Shown here piece by piece: positions 33,512-46,629 of a DNA stretch of 64,000 nucleotides. The position numbers and the translations under genes were made by a program. Positions within the stretch are counted from its first letter, which is position 1. Each line of letters opens with the position of its first letter. Location of the stretch: NCBI GenBank assembly GCA_950295325.1, contig OX485808.1:36231180-36295179 (forward strand). The letters run 5' to 3'. Source of the DNA: Polytrichum commune. Taxonomy: Eukaryota; Streptophyta; Polytrichopsida; Polytrichales; Polytrichaceae. The notes beneath the pieces were generated by a model, which was given only the letters and a program-made list of their open reading frames with translations, was not told where the DNA came from and did not search any database.

Positions 33512-35882
33512 ATGCACTAGCATTAGTATTATAAGTTGGTCCATAGTAAATATAAAAATGTTGGCCCATGATGGCTTTATTGATTAAATGGATGATTGTG
33601 GGTGTAATTACCACGAACATTTGGAACTTCTCTATGAGGCATATCCACTTTTAGCACCACCACAATTCCCTTCATTTTCTTTATCCAAAGTGGCAATGGC
33701 TCTTATGGGGTACTTGGTGGAGGAATTAAATACTAGAGTAGAAGAGGCACCACTACTACACTATACTTGATATCAACTACCCTTAACTTGGAAGTAAATA
33801 ATGTGTGTTTGTTAAAATCAATCACGTAACCATGCAAATGTAAATGTAGAGCTTGAGTACAAACGAAGAGAATATAGTAATGGATTGAATGACATCTAAT
33901 TGGGTTAGACAACCCTTTATATTGTTGCGTTAGGGAAAAAATGTCATATATATTTGTTTGATTCCTTCTACTCTTAGGTGGACCAATGTAGAGGGGGTGT
34001 AGTAGTGATTGTTATGCCTCCACTTCCTTATTGGTAAGGTGTGGACCTCATGTGGTTACTTTTCAAATTGAACACCTATATTTGAGCAGTAGATGGCAAG
34101 GTTTGTAGTTAAGAGGAGCCTTGCAAAAGACAAGTGCTATGATGGGATTGGACTACATGTTCAAAACATAGACATTATTCTATATTGAACAACTAGCACA
34201 ATCGAGAGGGACTTTTTTGATCACTTTGACCTCTTCCGCCTCTCAACTTTGATTATGGAACTTGAAATCGCAATCTTCATGATCACATTGACTATCTAGA
34301 CGAGACCAACCACACCCATCAAAAGAGTTTATACTTCCAAGCTCGGGAGGAAGTGGGTGCGTTAGAGAGTGGCTTTGTTGCAACCAATTTGTGAAAAAAG
34401 GAAAGACATCACCCCTCATGGTATTTGGAATTCCATTCCACATAACCTAAAATTTCAAAAGGAATTTCACATAGAATTGTCAAGATGCTCCAAAAGTCCC
34501 ATATTGTTTCATGGTTCTACCCTTGGAGCCTCGTTTCTTTGATCGTTTGAAGGACATGGAATTTCCTTTGGGGTCGTGCATTCCATCACATAAAGACCAT
34601 GTATGGTGGGCATTATGGCGTAAAGCATCATATGATGGGCATTGTGTGGGTCATAATGCACTATCGCCTCAAATGAGTGGATTTATGCTAAATAACTAAC
34701 ATATATTAAAAACATAACAAAGTGCCAAGTCTTTTATGACATAACAAATGGTCATGTTTTTTATTTGCTTTGTGGATGTTGTACAATTCCCAACAAGTTA
34801 TGTGGGACTTGTCTTGTTGATCATAGACGGCTTCGATGGCATAGTTTGCTCTTTGGTCTTCAAAAGGTGCCATATCATAAAATATTGGCTAGGTTTGGTA
34901 GAAAAATTTGGTGTGTTCATGGCATGATTGCTATTAGGACTCATTTGAAGAGTTCTTGGTGAGCCAATGAGTGGCACACGAGTCTTATTTCTTGGAACTT
35001 CCAACGAGAGTTTCACTTCCATCATACTTGTGTTTTTTTTTTGTTTTTTTTCTTTCTCCAAACAATTGCTTAATTTCAATTTATTCCCAAAAAATGAAAA
35101 ATCAAACTATTCGAATGAAACGATTACGCGCACACAACAAAGCCACACATGTGTTAGTTGGAGAGATGTAGGGTGGCAAGCGGCAGAGGTGCTCTCAATG
35201 CTCATATCCCTATCTCATTTTTGCTTTCAAATTTCCACCCCTCTCATAAGAAGAAGAACTCCAGACTCCGTAAGGAGGTCGGACTGAACAAAGTATCCTG
35301 TTCGTAAGACATCCTTGACCTTGCCCTAGTACCCCCCTCTCAACATTACTCGTAAAACCCACGACCATCGTCATTAAAACCTACCGAATTTTTTATTTTT
35401 TTTGGTTGATTTTTCGGGGTCGATCCTCGTTTTCATTGCTCACCTTCTTCCAACGGGGGCGGAATCTAACCTTCAAAAGCATCATCTCCCACGAAAGCAA
35501 AGGCAAAGGCAAAGGCAAAAGCAAGAAGAGGAAATGGGGAATGGGTGGCATGTTGTGGGCGTAGGAGAGGGCGCATGATGTTTCCCAGCCTTTCAAGTGC
35601 CGTTGATGATGGTGCCCTACTCCTTACTAACCTAATAACTAGCTCCTAAGGGCCTCCTCTCCCTCGACTAATATATTCAATACTGTCATAGGAGTAATAA
35701 CATGCACCATCAACCACCCCTAGATGCGTGTCCTGCCCGAACTTACTGACGTCCTCCACTCCCTGCCCGCCAATAAATTCGCCTCTCTCTCTCTCTCTTT
35801 CTTTCTTTCGGCCTCAAGGACGTCCTGCCGATTCTGCACTTGCCGCCACTGTCCTCCTGACCACCTTTTCCTTGTACACATT
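33512..35882. other. Intergenic sequence, no gene recognised
   Basis: Short ORFs such as 33588-33770, 34511-34699 and 34765-34962 (plus) read somewhat protein-like but match no known family. An AAAGGC repeat lies at 35500-35520 and a CT microsatellite at about 35784-35800. Confidence 0.5.
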
Positions 35883-36486
35883 TACACTCTAAACTCCGTA
35901 ATATCAACCTCCTTAATGTCACTCCTTTTCTTATATCCGGGAAAACCCTAGGGAGCGGATGTTCTCCCTGCTCGAACTTCACTCTTGGTTGTCACGTCTT
36001 CCTTTCATATATCAGGGGTCTTGACACTAAATTTAACTGGTCATTTGGGACGCCCTGCAAGGTTATGGTAGGATTGAGTGGAAATAGAGTCGCATGGATT
36101 TGGAAAAGGCCCCGGATGTGGCCTATCAGGACATTCTTACCGAATTCGGTTTGACTTTGGGGTGTCAAAAACCTTGTTGTGATCTAGAGCACCTTAGTTG
36201 TCACGTGGATGAATGAATCGCAAATGAGCATTATTTCTTGATTTCCACTCGGATTGTGTTGGTTCAATAAACCATCGAAGCATTCAAACCACACGCTCAC
36301 ACACACCACATTGTCATTGTTGGTCATCATTGTCATTGTCACAATGTTGGTTGTGTGTCATTCCATAATATCTTATCCTACACTGACTCTCTGTCTATCA
36401 CACATCCATGGCAACAACACATAACTCCGTAATATCAAGTGCACTTCAATTTACCACGAGTGTGATATTACGGAGTTTAGAGTGTA
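35883..36486. mobile_element. 604-base element with perfect 24-base inverted ends
   Basis: The ends begin TACACTCTAAACTCCGTAAT at 35883 and are matched exactly in inverse at 36463-36486. A third copy of the inner 15 bases (AACTCCGTAATATCA, 36423-36437) lies close to the right end and can form a hairpin with it. ATTT flanks the inner ACACTCT on both sides, which may be a short target duplication. No coding content. Confidence 0.75.
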
Positions 36487-36913
36487 TTTTGTAGGTTATG
36501 TCATGGGAATGTGAGACCGCAACAAGTTAACTTGTGCCACACCCTTGGCTACGTAGACTATCGTTGAAGATACGTCGTACAAGTGGCTTCAAAGCTTACA
36601 CTTACACTCACGAATGAGAGAGGAGAAGAGTACGACCCCAAGCTTGAAGCAAGAAGCAAGGAGTGGTCCTTGTCAATAAGGTAAGGTTAAGGACGGGGCC
36701 GTCACCCGGGGGGGGGGGGGGGCTTGAGTATTATGAGGGCCGTCGGGGGTGATGATGCCATTGAAGTTATGAAGGGAGGTGGGGAAGAAACTTGGGAGTT
36801 TGGAGTGCGGCCACTTGTTAAGCTTTCACTTGCATTTCCCTCCCTTTTTGAGTGCGTGTGAGAGAGAACGCCAACGCAAGCTTGGGCGAGCCACACCAAA
36901 TTGTCCTACTAAG

Positions 36914-37105
36914 TGTGGGTTACAATTTGGAGTTACGTGTTGCTATAGATTTTTTTTGGGGGCCGATGTTGACCTTTTTTTCACCAAGTATGTTATATCA
37001 CGTGTCTTTGATGTGCTTGCGAACTATTTATGTATATTTGAGTCTAAAAATGACAACTCTCAATAAAATGTTATAGCAATGTGTAGTTCCAAATCATAAC
37101 CCACA
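36914..37105. mobile_element. Small MITE related to family K
   Basis: 192 bases. Left TGTGGGTTACAATTTGGAGT then TGCTATA; right, read inward, TGTGGGTTATGATTTGGAAC then TGCTATA. The ends are about 35 bases long and roughly 80% identical by eye. A further right-end-like piece lies at about 37320-37365. Confidence 0.7.
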
Positions 37106-37109
37106 GTAA

Positions 37110-40100
37110 GTAGTCACGAAAGTGTACATTGTGTGACGTGAGGATAAGATAAGGAAAACGGGTCTTGCAATGGTTTTTTTTTTTCCCCTCGGAGTTACCC
37201 AATGTTAGGACTATAAAATAAGAATGTGATATCTTACCATGCAAAATCATTCATATTTTGTGATGTCCTAATAATCTATCAAACTTTCCTTAGTAAAAAA
37301 TTAAACTATTTTGTAAGACGTTATTGCAATGTGTAACTTCGAATAGTAACACGCATTGATTGGGATAATCAATGTAGCTCTATTCTTATAGAATATGAAA
37401 CACGTGTGTAGGTACGAGATGGTCAATGAATGTATATCGAGGTCAAACCCTTCCCACTCTACATTCAAATTTCAATATGTTCACAAGAGTGGGGCATTCT
37501 CCTGCATTTGCATTCCATGTGGGAAAATGCAAGTGCAAAAGTAGATGTAGGATGAGTGAGTTGGTTTCTAGGAACCATCAAAAAATTACCCCCTCCCCCC
37601 CAACCCACCCACCCCCCGCCATTTTCTTTCATAAAATTTGACCTTCAAAAACCACTTTCCAAAAATCACCCATGTTGACAAATAATGGACCTGGCACTTC
37701 TAAGCTATTTGGAACCGTGCATGTGAGACTAAATACCATAAACAATATACTTTGATTGGTGTGGATCGGGTGTGCATTTGGAATTATTTAATGCAATATG
37801 TATCAACATCATCATGGAAGCAAAATTTGACAAGCATGACCAATGTAGAGGTTATGCACTCAATATATAACACAATCTATATGCTAAAACATTGTATATT
37901 GTGTAATAAGCTTGTAACTAGTTACATATTTTGTACTTCCAAATGGCTACTCCACACCGACGGTGTGGTAAGTGTGTCCCTCTTTTACCTACAAGCCCGG
38001 GCTTTTACCAAAGATGAAAGGAAAGGGTAATGAAGGGGAGCGGCGGGTAGCTTAGGTTCTAAGTTAGCTTTAAGTTACAAGGAAAGGCATGCAATAGGCC
38101 ATGACATGCAATACTATCCAATACAACAACTAATATGACACATATCTAACTCGTTTATAGGGGTTGGAAGTAGTCCTTGTCATCGATCCAATCCTAGGGA
38201 GCTCCAACAAGGATGCGAGTTAGTCTCTTTGGCCACACTATGTGTAGCTTAATTGTGTTGCTTTTATGGGTTTTCTCACTCCGATCCAAGTCACGTTGAA
38301 GCTTGGAACTTCCTTTAATTTCAAGTGGTGAATTTCGAGTCTTTGTGTGAGATTTGAGCAAATTGGACCAAAGCATAGTTGACGATTAGGTGGATTTGCT
38401 TATACATATGTGAATATGACATGATACTAGTAAATTATTATTCCTTGACACATGTTTGACATTTACCCAATGTGGCAATCCCCGCCCCTTATAGTAAAAA
38501 GCTCAAAATCCAACTACTAACATAACCTTCACTACAAGCATACGAATCATGGGCGATTACCATGATGCGTCATTGGAAGCTTGTCTTGTGTTGTTTAAAA
38601 AACTAGCAAATTTATCAATGGTAGATTTTGATTATTATTTCACCAATGCAAAGATGGTTGCATGGGGCTCACGTGTTGGTAATGCTTTTGTTCGCCCAAG
38701 GCAACACACGAAATAAAGCTAATGAGAGCTCGAAAGGCTTAGTTGGTGCACTACTATCATATGAGTCCTAGGCAATCAACATGTGTCAATGTAAGAGCAA
38801 TGAAAATCTAACATTGTGATAGATTTGCAACTTTTTTTTAGTGATGTACAACGAGTTTCCAATGATCACAACTTGTATGTTTGTAGCGGTGGCACAAGCA
38901 CTAGCTAAACCTTGCATGAAAAGCCATGCCATATCACGTGATACACAAAGCATTCATGTTTTGGGTTTGAAACCTCAAACCAACAACCTATTTGACTACC
39001 TCCCCCCAATACACACAAAATCTCCCAAACATAAATGCAAGGGCCCGGCTCGCCCAAGAAAACAAGCAAAGTAAAGTGAAGAAAGCAAGAGAATCCACAA
39101 GTGGTGGAAGAAACTACACAAGCTAACCCTTAAACGGAAAGCCACGACACCATGCATATACTATATATATATATATATCGAGACTTGATGCTTCGAAGTT
39201 GAGTGTACCACAACAAAATCAAAATTCCAAGCCACTACCTACTCCACACTTGGGTAGACGTGCCCTTCTATTTTACCAAGAAGTTCCGGCTACTAGGTAG
39301 CATAGTAGGTTAGTGCAAGACAAAAAATAAGAAGCAAAGAAAAGTGAATAAAAGCTCAAAATGTTGCAGATGGTGGCGCAAAAGCACAAGCTTAAGGTAG
39401 ACGTGTCTTATTCAAACACGTGCTTTTGGTTGCAAAATGGTTCAACGTTTTTCTTGGAATACAAATTTACATAGTATTATAAAAATCGAGAAACTTGATT
39501 TGTAAGAAAGAGAGAGAGACGGTGCCAACCGCTGGTGTTGGGCATGAATAAGGGACTCTTCACCTTGATCACAACCGCGAGCTAATTTGTAATACAACAG
39601 AGGGATTTTTCTCCACACGTGATCTAATTTTTGTCTCTCGATTTATTGAAGCTACCCCACCCATCCGTGGCCTCAAAGTAAAAAATGAAACATGTCGGGA
39701 TAACCGAACAATCATAACATTAATAAGCCTACATTAGTAGTGTCCCTTTGTCTAGTTGTCAAACTAACTTGCTACGGGGACTTTCATTCCCAACCGATTT
39801 ATGATTGACTTGCTTAATTAGCAGGTGTTAGTGACCACATGACTAATTCCATTCTTCACGGATATTTTAGTTGATTCAAGCTTGAATTATCGGCAACGTT
39901 GAGCCCCATGTTATCAACTTGTCGGTTTAAAGGGACGAAATGAACAATACTCGGGCCAAGTAATGTTTCATACCAGGAGAGCACTATCACCATAAAAACC
40001 TCCAGCCCCATGTTGCATCAATCTAAAAACGAGTAATACTACGTATAGGGGTTAAATGTCGCATTAATAACCATGATACAACACAACACCAAACTACGTA

Positions 40101-41304
40101 CGACACTCACCTTTCAAGCCATACCATGGCCACACCAACCCAGAGAGCAGTGGGAGGGTTTCCATCTTGATAAGAGTTTTTGTTTTATACGCAATGAAAT
40201 GATTGGGCGCAACAACAGTACACTGCACCTAGTGAGCAGACCTTACTAGCAGTAGTAACACTTCATTAAGAGATGAATCCCCCCTACCAAGAGATACACT
40301 CCTTTTTGTTGCCAAAGAGGAGCGATTGGCCCTAGCCCTCGGTGTGGGGCATGGTATTAGAGAACAATCCAAATAACAAGCAACACGAAACCGAAAATAT
40401 CGAAATATACACTTTGGGAAGTAGTAATAAAGTGGCCGGGGATCCATGAGTCACCCATTATACTACCACATGAGTGACCAACCCAATGCGATCCTTTGTT
40501 GTGAGCTTCTTTATCATGAGCCTTTTTCCAAGGTCGTGGGGGTATGTGAGATCCGCACACATGGCCAACCAAGATCCACAAGGGTGGGGCAACATTATAC
40601 CATGCACGCACATCGAGGACCACATGATATAAAGCCAAGCCAAAATAACAAGAACAACAATAATGATAATAAAACTACTAAGAATCTAGAGGTGGGTCCC
40701 ACCACTGCACTATGATAAGGTACCTAGGACCCTCTATATTTAGGTGCAGAGTCAGTCCGTGGTTGTGGGCTCCTCTTCCCTTATCCCCTTGGCTTACAGT
40801 TTTGCAGGGGCCCTTGCATCCCCACCTGTCCCCACGGTATCTCTCGCTACTTTCCAGTGCCTATCATCGTGGCGCTCCTTTCCACGTCCTGGATGGATGA
40901 GCTCTGTCCGAGTGAGGTTCATCCATGCCCCGTTCCTTCGGGTGGGTTTAGCTTGGAGATTCGTTGTGGGGTGTCCATTGTGGGATGGAAGGGGCTCTAG
41001 TAAACACGAGTCCCTTAAATTACAAGGTTGAGGGTTGATTCATTCCGCTGGTAGTTCACTCGACTAATTCGAGGTCTTTGATGTTGTTTTTGAAGTGAAA
41101 CCATTCACAATTTGTCATTTATGTGTTATAATGGAGATCACTGCGTTTCTCACCTTTGCAATGGATGAGTTTACATAGATATCACAGATCCCTAGCCTTT
41201 AGGTTCGTGTTGCTACGTATGAAGGAGGCACCACTTATATCTTCCTCACGAATGATTTTGGGCAGGGCAAGGTAAGGCAGAGGGGACTTATATGGTTTAT
41301 TTTC
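37110..41304. other. Intergenic sequence, no gene recognised
   Basis: Contains a C-rich run (37590-37618), a TA microsatellite (39162-39178) and a GC-richer patch at about 40740-41020 with overlapping ORFs in two frames that match no known protein. A family B-like right end (CTAAATACCATAAACAATAT) lies at 37730. Confidence 0.55.
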
Positions 41305-41570
41305 CAGACTAGCCCACTTTCTCCTAGGATACGAAACATGCGATTTGTGGGAGATGGTTAGCAAAATCCAAATTGAGGCCATAGCCACTTTTCTCATGAT
41401 TTTAGGAGCTCATGTGAGTATGTAATTCTTTGTCAAAGTGAAGGTCTCGTGCTCGTAAATGCTCATAAACTCCCGCCTCTCCCAAATTATGTTGATTGTT
41501 GAGCTTAGACTAGTTATCAGGTTTTATGTTCTAGACACATAGTATGTGTTTTCAATGTCCGCTCTTGAGC
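41305..41570 (+). repeat. Dispersed repeat G, copy G4
   Basis: Begins GACTAGCCCACTTTCTCCTA and includes GCCATAGCCACTTTTCTCAT, GTCAAAGTGAAGGTCTCGTG and TTATGTTGATTGTTGAG. Confidence 0.7.
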
Positions 41571-42027
41571 AAGGGTTGTCTACCTTATGCATGCCTCACT
41601 CCTTTAGTTTTTCTCAATCAACATCCATTTAAATATACAAGTAGTTAAGTGTGGTTCCAATAACAGACACGAAATAGAAGTAGGTACGTGTGCGGGGGGG
41701 GGGGGGGCATAAACGTCTATTGAGCTTGAGAAAATCCACTTTGATAATGAATGAGATATTCATACGAGTTCCAAAATAAATGAAGAAAATGGCTACAACC
41801 ACGATAGAGATTTGTCAATCTCGAGCGTTTGGGATGAATGAACTCCTTTGCTTCAACAACTACGATGCTCGAATTTCACAAAACCCGTGCCAAGACATTC
41901 TCTTGCATGGGAATACATTAACATCAACGCCTTATGCAATGTGATGCACTGGCGGCTCTAGTGCATTTCACATGTGCAAAAAGCCGTCCTTTAGGAGCAT
42001 GCATGTGGAAGGGCTGATGCATTAGGT

Positions 42028-42283
42028 GAGAGAAAATGGTCGCATACCAATGTACCTCCCATGCATCCAACATAAATTACACATGACTTTCATAGGTTTG
42101 TCACCAATTCTTCTCAGATGACTGGGACGAAGTTAGATTAATTGAAGGTCTTTAAACCTAATTTTGGTGTCAAATCTTCTAAAAGAAGAGAAGTAATCTC
42201 CGAGATGCACACTAAGCTTATGTTTAGGCTTTTGTGTTGGATGGTTGAATGAGAGGTTTGCTCATATGTGATAATTCCCTCTC
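42028..42283. mobile_element. Family F MITE, copy F6
   Basis: Left GAGAGAAAATGGTCGCATAC with CCCATGCATCCAACATAA. The right end is GTTGGATGGTTGAATGAGAG then GTGATAATTCCCTCTC. Length 256 bases, the same as F3. Confidence 0.75.
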
Positions 42284-42599
42284 GCCGATGCAATGCTATT
42301 ATTTATTAATCGTCTTCTTTCCATCCACTAATCATCCACGTCTGTAGTGCGTCCTCTGTCTGCATGAACTAACAGAAAGTCTCGTCATCCGTCAGGTTTC
42401 ATCCATCATCCATCATCTATCTACCTACCACTAGGCTCTCCTTCTTTGTTCAGGGGCGATGAACTCTGTCATGTCAGCGAAGCGTAACAATTTCGTCAAC
42501 CTTTGCTCATCCTGCTTTCCATCCACTGACTAAAGCTCTGCTCACATCCACGAACGGGAACATTCATCACGATATTTGTAACCACGTTCATCCATGTCT

Positions 42600-42684
42600 C
42601 AAAGGGCTATATAGTCATCCTCTTGCGCAGGATCTTCTTTTTTTCTCTCTTTTTCGCCCCTCGCGGAACGGAGCGCCCGTGGCT
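42600..42684 (+). promoter_or_regulatory. Probable core promoter and 5' leader
   Basis: A TATA box (TATATAG, 42608-42614) is followed at the usual distance by a pyrimidine-rich start region (CTTTTTTTCTCTCTTTTTCG) and a CpG-rich leader (CCCCTCGCGGAACGG). This is a typical plant promoter arrangement in otherwise CpG-poor DNA. Confidence 0.5.
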
Positions 42685-45600
42685 ATGGCGGAGCTCGGAG
42701 TGGCTATGGCGGGGTATGGCGGAGTCTGGAGGAGCGAGCGGACGCAAGGCGGGGCCAGGATTCGGCGTCGTTGATTTTCTGTAGACCGGTGTTCTCCTTT
42801 GTTTTGTTTATCCATTTAATGAAGTTTTCGGATAAGATTTGGGAGTAGTATAGGAGCTATGGAGCTTATGGCGGGGTTGAGCTTCGAGAAGGAGGTTAAG
42901 GTGGAGCAGGAGCAGGCATGTACGTCGGTTTCTTTTTTCTACTGGTCGTTGTCGTTCTCACGGTGTTTTTTTTTTTCCATCCAGTGAAATGTTCGGAGAG
43001 TTTTTGTAGTTATGTTGGAGTTACGAAGAATTTTGGTGGCTATGGCGGGGGGTAAGCTCGGCGGAGGGGGTTAACATGGAGCAGGCATGGCCCTTGTTCT
43101 TTGTCGACAGATGGTTGTGATATTAATGGTGTGCTCGTCCAGTTAAGCTTGCAGATGGAACATTTGAGTAGTTTTGGAGCTTGGAGATCTCCCATAGCCA
43201 TGGCCATGGATGGCTTGGGCTTTGATAGAAGGGGAGACGAAGGTCTGGTTGTCTCGGTGTTTTTCGTGGATTGGTGCTTCTGTTGTTTCTGTTCCTTTTG
43301 GAAATGTCAAAGGTAGAACTTTCGGGGTCAGATGCAAAGATTGAGGGAAGGAGCCCTTTTCCGCAAGTCCGTTTGCGTTTGAAGCGTATGTAAGTTCAGG
43401 GTTACTTTTGGATTGCGTGTGCGGGGATGGTGGTCTGCATCGAACATAGTCTCTGAGGCCTAGAGACCTTTTGACCGCAGGAAGTTGGACGACTTTTCAC
43501 ATTATTTCACATCTTTAGTATGATTCGTGTTGGAATGAAACTGCCACCTCTGGGGGAGTAGTAGTTGCTTGGGGTGGATTTCACTGAGCAGGTGTGGCGG
43601 ACTTGTGGAATTTGAGAGTCGGTGGATATTTGTTGGAAGCTTGGGTGTGAATATTGAGGATTTCGACTTGCAATAATACTCCTCCTTTCCTATTAAGCCT
43701 TGTTTGACTGTATCAGCTTATATTTCTCGACGCGTTCGGGGCTCCGGCAAGAGAACGTTATTGGAAGGTTCGGATGGTGAGAAATAGTCACCATGTGGGC
43801 TTTTGCTTCTTGTTGGACTATCTTGGCATGACATCTTGGTGGTCCAACGAGTCCAGTGGAATTTTTCATGGTACACGTTACCAGAAAGTGGGGCAAGGTG
43901 GGGCAAAGGCATCGTCATGTGGAGTATTATTATTGTTGAGTACCTATCTTAAGTGTATCACAGTGTATTCTTATTATCCTCGTGGTTACCTAGTCCAGTC
44001 TGCCAAGTGGGGTGGGTTGGTCAATTCTGGGGAGTAATCTCCGTCTACAGGCTAAGAAGACGTGGTGATGGGATTAGTCCATTTAAGGAGAAACCGCCGA
44101 GGATGGAGGTATATGGATCTGCCTGAGAATGAGTGTTCTGCCCACATTATACCATATTTTACTGTAATTAGGAAGCTGAAGCTGCGTATGTTCTCTGAAG
44201 TCAGGCTGGTGAGAAAGATAATCTCTTTGGAGATAGTATTACAAGTATCTACATATGTTGCGGATATGCTGGTGATATTATATCTGACACAGAAACATCC
44301 GATTTATCCAGATAAGAACAGTATTGATCCCGTCTTGATGTGCATTTTAAAAGTAGTTGCAGCTTGTTTTGAGAGTTTACTTTTTGGGTACGATGGTTAC
44401 TTTTTCTTATAATGAACATTTTGTCCTAATTCTTATCCTGGTATAAGTTAAGTATTCCTTTCCCTGGTCATGCAACTGTTTCAGCCGAATCGTGCAGGGG
44501 GATTCTTGTGACACTGTTAACATGTCCATATCACTTTTGGTGACGTCAGGGTTTGTTATGTTGTTGGTGTCAACGTCTTGCTTGAAATTGTGTGAAAGAC
44601 AACAGAGTATTTGGACTCTTGTTTGCGGGTTCAAATCCTGCAGTTGTCACATCTAGGGGATAAAACTTCTAGTTGTGTACTACCTATCTTGTGGTTGGTA
44701 TGTGAACTTTGAACCTTTGACATACCTACAGTAAAAGTTCCCATATCCTTTGAAAGAACTAAATTTCTGACTCCTGTGTCTTTCGAGCCATGCAATAATT
44801 GAAAGAGTTGTAATTTAATCATGAATTACCCTGCTTGAAAGGTGTTGCATTCTCAAGTAAACATGGTAGAGGATGCACTTGCATGGTCTTAAAAAGCAAG
44901 AATGTGCTGAAAAATCAATTATGCACTACAAGATTGTAGCCGATTGTCTGCGGAGCAACTTGGTTCATCTGGTTAAAACTTGGAATTGGAGAGGCCGGAG
45001 TTTTGGGCAGTCTGTCATTATGCTGGAAAATATGATCAAACTTATTGGATTTGGAAGTGCCTGACCCATGTGTTTGTTTTATGGAGTAAGGGTAAATTTT
45101 TTGTATTGACCAAACCATTTTGGAATTTGGAGTGATGCTGTTCTATGAATTGTTCAAACCTGCAGAGCTCTTTATGGAACCATGGAACCCAGACTATTAA
45201 TTGCACATAGACGAAAATATTGTGAAAAAGGGACGGCTGATGATGCTATCCCGATCATCATCGGGAGTTGGATCTTTATTGTGCAGGCAGTGCTAATCCA
45301 CAACCAACCTTATCTAAGTTGTATATATCCTGCTCATCTTTCTGTGGATGCATGCTCATTGGCTGGATTTTGATACTCATCACCCTAGGTACTCACTTTC
45401 TCTAATTTGGCTTCCTCTATCTAGCTTTTTGGGTTTCACTTTCAAAGTTCACTGATGAATACATCAACTCTTGTTTTGTGGTGAATGTGCATGGTTGGTA
45501 TTTTCTCCTGAATATTGTGTATGGAGATTACAATGTAGGTAGGTGATCTACAATTAACCTTGTTCCAAAATGAACAGAATATAGACAAGGTAAACATATA

Positions 45601-46600
45601 AACACTTTGAGCTTTGCAAAAGATTCTGGTTGTTTGCTGACCCACAATATCTAACCTGGCTCCAAATATCTATTGGATGTGTCATCAGTTCTACTTGACA
45701 ATTGATTGGAAACACGAAGCCATCTTCGGTGACTGTATCATGTCTTGTTACTCTAGACAAAATGGTCTTTACCAGAACCCTCAAAGCTTTTCTGTACTGG
45801 CTTTACTAGTTCCTTGATTTTGGTATTGCACTCAAGTGCAATGGCTGTCCTTTTGGATGCCACCAACATCCACTTAGTGTGTCTCACTTGTAGAAGTTTG
45901 AGAGGATAGAAATGTTTCAATCAACATTGTTCTGGAATGGACAGATTGTAGACAAGGTAAACATTTTGAGCATCGCAAAAGGCTTGGTTGTTTACTGAAG
46001 GACACTGTCTAAACCAGCTGCAAAAATCTATTGGATGTGTCATGAGTTTCACTTGCCAGTTGTTCATAAGTACCAAGCCATCTTAGGTCATCTTAGATTA
46101 CTGTGTCATGCCTTATTACTCTTTGATGGAGTGGTCTAACCAAAAGCCCTCCGAAACGCTTTCTGTGCTGTCTTTACTACTTTATTCTTTGAATTTACCA
46201 CCTGTAGAAGTTTGAAAGGGTTAAAATGTTCAATCTTTGATTTCAGGTGCAGTACATTTTGTGTGGTGGATAGTGCACATTATTTTCTAACGAGCGAAGC
46301 TGCATTGCCAGTACCATGGAACACAGATTCCAAGTCTAGACGTCCTTGGGAGTGGGTGAGGCAGTACAAGGTACTGTGGCAGGTGATACTTGATTTTGCT
46401 GCCCAATTGCACATGACACGGATTGTCGGAAGCATTGAAATGCGCCACAACAACGCTATTTGTTTGCAGGAAAGTTAGCACGCAAACTGCGTGAGTGCTC
46501 ACAAGCTCTGTCTGTAGCAGGAATGTCTACCTGGGTGGTCGTATGTATATATGCACTTGGACTTCGAGATTGAGGAGACTGAGATAAGGTAAGGTAAGGT
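42640..46600 (+). ncRNA. Possible transcribed locus, probably non-coding
   Basis: The promoter above is followed by three short ATG-started frames of similar start sequence (TGGCTATGGCGG at 42680, 42702 and 43039; the first ORF at 42685-42774 has 29 codons, another at 42859-42987 has 42). For 4 kb the plus strand is richer in T and G than the surrounding DNA and contains several TTGCAG/TTTCAG acceptor-like sites, as introns of a plus-strand transcript would. No reading of more than about 120 codons appears and no protein family is recognised. It could be a long non-coding RNA, a decayed gene, or the first exon and intron of a gene that I cannot assemble. Confidence 0.3.
45560..46197 (+). repeat. 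Diverged tandem duplication, offset about 367 bases
   Basis: AGACAAGGTAAACAT occurs at 45583 and 45950. After each come GGTTGTTT(G/A)CTGA, ATCTATTGGATGTGTCAT, AAGCCATCTT and TTCTGT(A/G)CTG in the same order. The units are about 270 bases, separated by about 100 bases. Confidence 0.75.
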
Positions 46601-46607
46601 AAGGTAA
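46586..46607 (+). repeat. AAGGT microsatellite
   Basis: Four and a half units of AAGGT. Confidence 0.9.
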
Positions 46608-46629
46608 TCAGGCCTATAATAGACACTGC

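Noticed and set aside
44542..44652. tRNA-like sequence: GCGGGTTCAAATCCTGC followed by AGTTGTCAC
   Set aside because: The T-arm and B-box look good, but no D-arm or A-box and no matching 5' acceptor strand occur at the proper distance. A chance match or a tRNA fragment is more likely than a tRNA gene.
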